In this document: in pieces, positions 25,470-29,523 of the stretch | Layout of the letters: each line of letters opens with the position of its first letter | How positions within the stretch are numbered: position 1 is the stretch's first letter | DNA from: DAIOEK01 sp964600595 | Lineage (GTDB): Bacteria; Chloroflexota; Anaerolineae; Anaerolineales; Anaerolineaceae | Direction: 5' to 3' | Assembly (NCBI GenBank): GCA_964600595.1 | Contig: CAZRKL010000016.1 | Location: 1 to 29,523 of the forward strand | DNA length: 29,523 bases | Made by a program: the position numbers and the translations under genes | The notes under the pieces: model-generated | What the model saw: only the letters and a program-made list of their open reading frames with translations | Told to the model about the DNA's origin: nothing | Database searches by the model: none

Positions 25470-26015
25470 TTGGAACAGGATTTTCCTTCACAATTATTGC
25501 GGGCAATCGCTTTTGCGGCAAAAAAGCATACCCGGCAGCGACGGAAGAATACAGATCAATCACCATACATAGAGCATCCCGTTCAGGTAGCTCTATACTT
25601 ATGCGAAGTGGGTGGTGTAAGAGATCCAGATGTTATCCTTGCAGCTGTGTTGCATGACACAATAGAAGATACGGGTACGACGAGGGATGAAATTTCAGAG
25701 GTGTTCGGTGATCGAGTTGCAGGTATTGTGATGGAGGTCACAGACGATAAAAGCCTGCCAAAACTTGTCAGGAAACAGCTCCAGGTGGAACATGCTCCCA
25801 AATTATCAGACGCAGCGAAATTAGTGAAACTGTCAGATAAAATCAGTAATATCAGCGATGTTGTTGTTGACCCTCCCCAGGGATGGGATATTCAACGCAG
25901 ATCCGAGTATCTGCTTTGGGCGAAATCAGTGGTCGATGGGATGCGTGGAATAAATGAAATCATGGAACAAGAATTCGATAAAATTATCACAGAAGGTCTT
26001 AAGCAACTAAGCTGA
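25470..26015 (+). CDS. MESH1-like HD-domain hydrolase (small alarmone hydrolase)
   Basis: This 181-residue single HD domain is the size of animal MESH1 (about 179). H36, H62-D63 and D123 correspond one residue later to the MESH1 metal ligands H35, H61-D62 and D122. The contexts IEHPVQVA, LHDTIEDT, EVTDDKS and KLSDKISN also match. MESH1 removes the 3'-pyrophosphate of ppGpp and can dephosphorylate NADPH; either could be the role here. No synthetase domain is present. The start is TTG at 25470, supported by AAAGGGGAG 4-5 nt upstream and by the lack of a suitable ATG. A tiny four-codon frame (25454-25468) overlaps the ribosome-binding site. Confidence 0.82.
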   Translation: MEQDFPSQLLRAIAFAAKKHTRQRRKNTDQSPYIEHPVQVALYLCEVGGVRDPDVILAAVLHDTIEDTGTTRDEISEVFGDRVAGIVMEVTDDKSLPKLVRKQLQVEHAPKLSDAAKLVKLSDKISNISDVVVDPPQGWDIQRRSEYLLWAKSVVDGMRGINEIMEQEFDKIITEGLKQLS

Positions 26016-26058
26016 CTTAAAATTATCAAAATTTTCTCGTGAAAGATTATCCTTGCTT

Positions 26059-26087
26059 TTGTATTTTTACATTAATCCTCCTATAAT
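26059..26087 (+). promoter_or_regulatory. Promoter of the DUF4332 gene
   Basis: TTGTAT (26059-26064), a 17-bp spacer and a perfect TATAAT (26082-26087) predict transcription from about 26094, giving a leader of about 26 nt with GAGGAGG in it. Confidence 0.75.
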
Positions 26088-26119
26088 AGAGAAGTAAAAC
26101 AAATTAGAGGAGGACAGTT

Positions 26120-26524
26120 ATGCCATCGATTATTGACGTTGAAGGAATTGGTGAAAAATTCAAAGTAAAGTTGCAGGAAGCTGGTATTCGAACTACCGAA
26201 AAACTATTGGAAGTTGCTGCAACCCCTAAAGATCGGAAAGAAGTTGCCGAGAAAACCGGGATCTCTGAAAAACTAATCCTTGAATGGGTAAACCTCTCTG
26301 ATCTTTTCAGGATCAAAGGCGTTGGCAGCGAGTATTCAGATCTGTTGGAAGAAGCAGGTGTAGACACAGTCGTGGAGCTGGGGAACCGAAATCCTGCAAA
26401 TCTTTTCAAAATGCTTGATGAAGCCAATGCCAAGAAGAAGTTGGTTCGTAAGATGCCAACCGAAGATCAGGTAAAGGATTGGGTGGATCAGGCAAAGAAA
26501 CTCCCGCGCATCGTTTCTTATTAA
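26120..26524 (+). CDS. DUF4332 helix-hairpin-helix-like protein
   Basis: This 134-residue soluble protein has two helix-hairpin-helix-like repeats. The first opens with VEGIGEKFKVKLQEAGI and the second with IKGVGSEYSDLLEEAGVDTV, each with a G-x-G turn. This fits DUF4332, whose members are helical and related to DNA-binding HhH modules, but their function is unknown. GAGGAGG lies 6 nt before the ATG, and a good promoter precedes it, suggesting steady expression. It is a single-gene unit. Confidence 0.8.
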   Translation: MPSIIDVEGIGEKFKVKLQEAGIRTTEKLLEVAATPKDRKEVAEKTGISEKLILEWVNLSDLFRIKGVGSEYSDLLEEAGVDTVVELGNRNPANLFKMLDEANAKKKLVRKMPTEDQVKDWVDQAKKLPRIVSY

Positions 26525-26552
26525 ACACAGACCAACCAGTACTGAAAATTAC

Positions 26553-26578
26553 TGCCCTGTTCATTGTTGAGCAGGGCA
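26553..26578 (+). terminator. Possible terminator after the DUF4332 gene
   Basis: An 11-bp stem with one G-U pair (26553-26563 with 26568-26578) and a 4-nt loop is followed by a T-rich but interrupted tail. Confidence 0.55.
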
Positions 26579-26606
26579 ACTTATTCTTATTGTTGTGAGG
26601 AATATC

Positions 26607-26930
26607 ATGAGTGAGACTACATTCACCCAACCATTTAGCCTGGCAGATTCTGTACAAATACAAACAGGATCTGTGGTCAGTAAAACGCTGATCAACAAAC
26701 CAAGTGGAACAATCACGCTTTTTGCTTTTGATGAGGGGCAGACGCTATCTGAGCATACCGCTCCGTATGACGCGCTGGTTGTAATTCTTGATGGTGAAGC
26801 AGAAATTAGCATCTCCGGAACCTGGCATCATCTGCAGACAGGTGAATCGATTATTATGCCGGCGAACGACCCGCATTCGCTTAAAGCGGTAAAGCCTTAT
26901 AAGATGGCTCTCATTATGATTAAGAGCTAA
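26607..26930 (+). CDS. Small cupin-domain protein
   Basis: This 107-residue single cupin barrel has cupin motif 1 around LSEHTAPYDALVVILDGEAE and motif 2 around MPANDPHSLKAV. Histidines in both could hold a metal ion. The ATG at 26607 has GAGG 7 nt upstream; a GTG at 26595 in the same frame would add four residues but is itself part of that ribosome-binding stretch. Single cupins serve many roles (isomerases, dioxygenases, sensors), and nothing here narrows the choice. Confidence 0.85.
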   Translation: MSETTFTQPFSLADSVQIQTGSVVSKTLINKPSGTITLFAFDEGQTLSEHTAPYDALVVILDGEAEISISGTWHHLQTGESIIMPANDPHSLKAVKPYKMALIMIKS

Positions 26931-26946
26931 TCATTAAACTGAAGTT

Positions 26947-26981
26947 AAAAAGCAACCTGTTGAATGACAGGTTGCTTTTTT
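26947..26981. terminator. Bidirectional terminator between the cupin and yjbQ-like genes
   Basis: A perfect 14-bp stem (26947-26960 with 26967-26980) and a 6-nt loop have T runs on both strands and serve two convergent genes. Confidence 0.9.
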
Positions 26982-26991
26982 ATTGGTTTCA

Positions 26992-27411
26992 CTACTCACC
27001 GATGATTTTGACTAATATCCGTTTCTTTCTTCCACCATCAAACTCCCCGTAGAAAATCTGCTCCCAGGGGCCAAAATCTAGTTTGCCGTTGGTTATGGCT
27101 GCCACCACTTCACGTCCCATTACCTGGCGTTTCATATGGGCATCGGCGTTATCCTCTCCGGTGCGATTATGAAGGTATCCTGAAACAGGTTCATGCGGTG
27201 CCAGTTTCTCCAGCCAGCGGTCATAATCCTGATGCAGTCCTTGCTCATCATCATTGATAAATACCGAAGCAGTGATGTGCATGGCGTTCACCAGCACCAG
27301 ACCCTCTTGAATGCCGCTTTCACGAATGCAGGAAGCGACATCAGGGGTGATATTTACAAAACCCCGCCGACCAGGGATGAGCATCCATATTTCTTTACGG
27401 TAGGTTTTCAT
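26992..27411 (-). CDS. YjbQ family (UPF0047) protein
   Basis: This 139-residue protein matches the UPF0047 family in length and motifs: AMHITASVFINDDE in the middle, then GEDNADAHMKRQVMG and WEQIFYGEFDG near the end. Conserved histidines suggest a metal or phosphate site. Some members show weak thiamine-phosphate synthase activity, but the true role is unknown. The ATG at 27411 lies 1 nt after the stop of the methyltransferase gene (TGAGATG), so translation is probably coupled. A start further upstream would overlap that gene and has no family support. Confidence 0.88.
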   Translation of the reverse strand: MKTYRKEIWMLIPGRRGFVNITPDVASCIRESGIQEGLVLVNAMHITASVFINDDEQGLHQDYDRWLEKLAPHEPVSGYLHNRTGEDNADAHMKRQVMGREVVAAITNGKLDFGPWEQIFYGEFDGGRKKRILVKIIGE

Positions 27412-27412
27412 C

Positions 27413-27989
27413 TCAATGGTTTCCTCTTTGAGCGACAAAAATCTTCCTGCCCTCAACATCAGGAAAGATCGCAGGTTTGAATCCACTCATACGCAAGGCT
27501 GCAAGCCAATCCTCAGTTGGGAAAATGCCCAGTGTGTGTGATTCTGAGTAACAGCGGGTGGTGCCGTCCGCTTCATGGATGAGATATGAAAAATCAGTCC
27601 GGTAGGATGTAGCACCATCATCGGGCGCGTGAATCCATTCAAGGTAACGCATTCCTCTGCCATCCGGGTCATCCACACCACCGTGACTGGTTCCTGGAGT
27701 GAATTCATCCAAAGTCCAATCTGGAGCAATCACCGCTAAACCGCCCGGATTAAGATGTGCCCGACAGGTTTGTATCGTGGCGGCGAGGTCATCTGCAGTA
27801 GTGATATACATGATGGCATCTTCNNNNNNNNNNNNNNNNNNNNNNNNNNNNNNNNNNNNNNNNNNNNNNNNNNNNNNNNNNNNNNNNNNNNNNNNNNNNN
27901 NNNNNNNNNNNNNNNNNNNNNNNTGGGGGTGTGAGCAGGTGGAACCAGGGAGCCAGTTCATGGTACATCAGGTAGGTTTGAGGTGTCAT
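27413..27989 (-). CDS. SAM-dependent methyltransferase (class I), interrupted by a gap
   Basis: The N-terminal part (27989 to 27924) reads MTPQTYLMYHELAPWFHLL, a start often seen in a group of class I methyltransferases. After the gap the protein continues at EDAIMYITTADDLAATI and LNPGGLAVIAPDW, and runs to the end. The glycine-rich SAM-binding motif is expected inside the gap and is not visible. Homologues have roughly 85 residues in that region, more than 100 nt allows, and the frames on the two sides differ. An alternative ATG at 28016 would add nine residues, with AGAGGG 13 nt upstream. The substrate is unknown. It is coupled to the downstream yjbQ-like gene. Confidence 0.78.
27824..27923. 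other. Assembly gap 4 (100 N) inside the methyltransferase gene
   Basis: This is a run of 100 N. The reading frames on the two sides require a true length divisible by 3, so 100 cannot be right. Confidence 0.98.
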
Positions 27990-27995
27990 AGACTT

Positions 27996-28001
27996 ATTAT
28001 A
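27996..28001 (-). promoter_or_regulatory. -10 box directly before the methyltransferase
   Basis: TATAAT on the minus strand ends 6 nt before the ATG at 27989, and there is no Shine-Dalgarno sequence between. It follows the terminator of the upstream peptidase gene, so a new promoter is expected here. Confidence 0.45.
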
Positions 28002-28018
28002 TAAAATTTCTGACATAT

Positions 28019-28049
28019 TAAAAATAAACGCCCTCTTATGGAAGGCGTT
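28019..28049 (-). terminator. Rho-independent terminator after the zinc peptidase gene
   Basis: On the minus strand AACGCC pairs with GGCGTT (28044-28049 with 28027-28032), with a partly extended stem and the tail TTTATTTTT. Confidence 0.75.
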
Positions 28050-28069
28050 GTTCTTGTTGGCTTTGATAA

Positions 28070-28786
28070 TTAGTCTCTTCTTCTGCCCATCAGCAGGAAA
28101 CCGTAATAGAGTATGGTGGAAATTGCCTGAATTGCTGCGGCAACGTAAGTCCACGCGGCTGCATCCAGAACCTTATTCACTCCTTCCATTTCACCGGTAT
28201 GGATGACTCCCGAATTGGTCAACCACGCTTTCGCTCTGCGGGAAGCGTCCAGCTCCACTGGTAGCGTGATCAAAGCAAAAACTGCGGTTGCCGCGAAAAG
28301 GAGTAGTCCAATCCATGCCATGGTGGTACCCGTCTGGCCCGCCATGAACAAACCGATCATGAAGATGATCGGACCCAACCAGCTGCCAATCTGCACTGTG
28401 GGCACCATGAGATTGCGAAATTGCAGAGGGGCATAACTTTCTGCGTGTTGAATAGCGTGACCGGCTTCGTGCGCTGCAATCCCTGCGGCTGCGATGGAAG
28501 GCGTATTGTGAACACCGTGACTGAGGCGCAACACTTTGTGACGCGGATCATAATGATCACTCAGGTTACCGCCTACTTCTTCAATTTTTACCTGGTGCAA
28601 ACCAGCCTGGTCCAGCATATACCGGGCAACCTGGGCGCCGCTGAAATTTCCATAAGTTCTTTTTTGCGAGTATGTATTGAATGAGCTCTTCACTTTCATC
28701 TGCGCCCACAAACCGAGCAGAAGGGCAGGCAGAGAGAAGAGCAGATAAATTATATAACCACCGCCATATCCAAATGAGTATTCCAT
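28070..28786 (-). CDS. YugP-like membrane zinc metallopeptidase
   Basis: This 238-residue protein has an N-terminal membrane helix (about 10-30). The zinc motif HEAGH is at 106-110 (H106, E107, H110) and a candidate third ligand is E178 in PVELDASRRA. Two or three further membrane helices lie at about 130-175 and 210-235. This order is that of the YugP family of putative neutral zinc peptidases, whose substrates are not known. AAAGGA lies 7 nt before the ATG, with an extended -10 box about 45 nt upstream. It has its own terminator, so it is a single-gene unit. Confidence 0.92.
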   Translation of the reverse strand: MEYSFGYGGGYIIYLLFSLPALLLGLWAQMKVKSSFNTYSQKRTYGNFSGAQVARYMLDQAGLHQVKIEEVGGNLSDHYDPRHKVLRLSHGVHNTPSIAAAGIAAHEAGHAIQHAESYAPLQFRNLMVPTVQIGSWLGPIIFMIGLFMAGQTGTTMAWIGLLLFAATAVFALITLPVELDASRRAKAWLTNSGVIHTGEMEGVNKVLDAAAWTYVAAAIQAISTILYYGFLLMGRRRD

Positions 28787-28831
28787 AAAATGTTCCTTTC
28801 ACACTATGAAGAAAACCATAGATCATTCTAA

Positions 28832-28840
28832 ATTGTATCA
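28832..28840 (-). promoter_or_regulatory. Extended -10 box of the zinc peptidase gene
   Basis: TGATACAAT on the minus strand is identical to the box before the rodZ-like gene. The leader would be about 38 nt. Confidence 0.45.
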
Positions 28841-28957
28841 ATTTTATGTGACTGATGTGAAAATAGTATTAGACAACTGCAAGATAATTATTAACAGCCA
28901 TACATCCATTTCGTATGTTTATCGTATATATATTTTGAGAAGACAGTTGTTTGAATG

Positions 28958-28966
28958 TGATATGAT
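28958..28966 (+). promoter_or_regulatory. Extended -10 box of the LiaF-like gene
   Basis: TGATATGAT is an extended -10 with one change. It predicts a start of transcription near 28973 and a leader of about 52 nt. Confidence 0.45.
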
Positions 28967-29024
28967 TTTTTATCCTATCCTATTCTGGTAGGCATGTTTT
29001 TATCTTACATTTTTTGAGGTCGAT

Positions 29025-29523
29025 ATGAAACGTTGGATGGGTTATCTGGGAATATTGCTCATTACACTGGGTGTGATTACGCTGGTTGAAAATATCTGGC
29101 ATCTGAATATCTGGGCATACTTGTGGCCGGTAATCCTGATCGCCTTTGGAGTCTGGTTGCTAGTCAGACCTCCGGGTCGTCCATTCTGGATTTGGTGGGC
29201 AGATGATTCCTCATTCACCGGTGAATGGAAGAATGAAGGAAATCTCAAGGAACACCATGTATTTGTGGGTGAGACCACTCTTGATCTCTCAACTGAGGAA
29301 AATCTGATTGATGGCGTGAAGTATAGTTTCAATGGTTTTGCTGGAGAAATCAAGATTTATGTTCCTGATGATGTTGGCGTAAAAGTAAGGGCGAACTACT
29401 TTGGCGGAAGTATTGTTATGTTTGGCGAGGAGATGACAGGGGTGATGGCACCCATCGAAGACCAAACCCCACATTTTGAGTCTGCCCCACGAAAAGCATT
29501 TATTGAAGTAAACTATTTTGCAG
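29025..29523 (+). CDS. LiaF-like membrane protein, 3' end outside the window
   Basis: The visible 166 codons begin at an ATG with GAGG 5 nt upstream. Two membrane helices (about 6-23 and 29-47, the second ending in WPVILIAFGVWLLV) match the small DUF5668-type N-terminal module. The start of a beta-rich domain with repeating aromatic-glycine turns (EIKIYVPDDVGVKVRANYFGG) follows. This arrangement is that of LiaF and relatives, which restrain cell-envelope stress two-component systems in Firmicutes. In Chloroflexota such proteins are common without a known partner, so a regulatory role is inference. No histidine kinase is visible in the window. Confidence 0.75.
   Translation, partial: MKRWMGYLGILLITLGVITLVENIWHLNIWAYLWPVILIAFGVWLLVRPPGRPFWIWWADDSSFTGEWKNEGNLKEHHVFVGETTLDLSTEENLIDGVKYSFNGFAGEIKIYVPDDVGVKVRANYFGGSIVMFGEEMTGVMAPIEDQTPHFESAPRKAFIEVNYFA

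Larger units (their letters stand above)
28787..29024. other. AT-rich divergent intergenic region
   Basis: This 238-nt stretch carries one extended -10 box for each flanking gene and no open frame with a ribosome-binding site, RNA gene or repeat that I can recognise. Confidence 0.6.

Overview
This is a draft-assembly scaffold piece, with four 100-base N runs, most likely from a member of the Chloroflexota, class Anaerolineae. Three things point that way: the Thr/Pro-rich (TPT-type) tails and linkers on several exported or membrane proteins; a short methylmalonyl-CoA mutase large subunit without a B12 domain, next to its epimerase; and the mixture of UMF1, LiaF-like, DUF4332 and YugP-like genes. 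No 16S or other decisive marker is present, so the taxonomy is inference. Gene density is high. No rRNA, tRNA, CRISPR array, insertion sequence or prophage was found.

Layout. 1-4900: the end of a rhodanese-domain gene; rplI (bL9 with an acidic tail); a RodZ-like protein with two helix-turn-helix domains; rimO, cut by gap 1; and a convergent TPR membrane protein. 4939-7654 (minus): an ArsR-type zinc/cobalt sensor and a P1B-4-like metal exporting ATPase, with operator and promoter visible. 7781-9082: a UMF1 transporter. 9127-11010 (minus): methylmalonyl-CoA mutase large subunit (cut by gap 2) and methylmalonyl-CoA epimerase. 11178-15910: a TetR-controlled efflux operon (TetR, two FtsX/MacB-type permeases, ATPase, lipoprotein adaptor) with a textbook promoter and a 31-bp perfect palindrome; gap 3 lies inside it. 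15953-18054: an FlK-like hotdog thioesterase and lysS. 18175-20152: a second P1B ATPase behind a C6/G6 palindrome of the CsoR/RcnR operator type. 20292-23531: a carbohydrate-type ABC importer. 23682-25405: a CsoR-family metal sensor with a SufS-like class V aminotransferase. 25470-26930: a MESH1-like HD hydrolase, a DUF4332 protein and a cupin. 26992-28786 (minus): a YjbQ-family protein, a methyltransferase (cut by gap 4) and a YugP-like zinc peptidase. 29025-end: a LiaF-like membrane protein.

The main theme is metal homeostasis. Two different P1B ATPases are present, one beside an ArsR sensor with a complete alpha-5 metal site, the other behind a CsoR-type operator. A CsoR-family protein with an H-C-H-C ligand set lies 3.5 kb downstream of the second ATPase, paired with a cysteine desulfurase-like enzyme. 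This CsoR/ATPase/desulfurase arrangement is the best candidate for a less-described system here.

A second theme is promoter style. Several start sites have a -10 box (often extended, TGATANNAT) and some of these boxes lie only 6-9 nt before an ATG with no Shine-Dalgarno sequence, which suggests leaderless transcripts. Two of the N runs must differ from their true length because the interrupted genes change frame across them.
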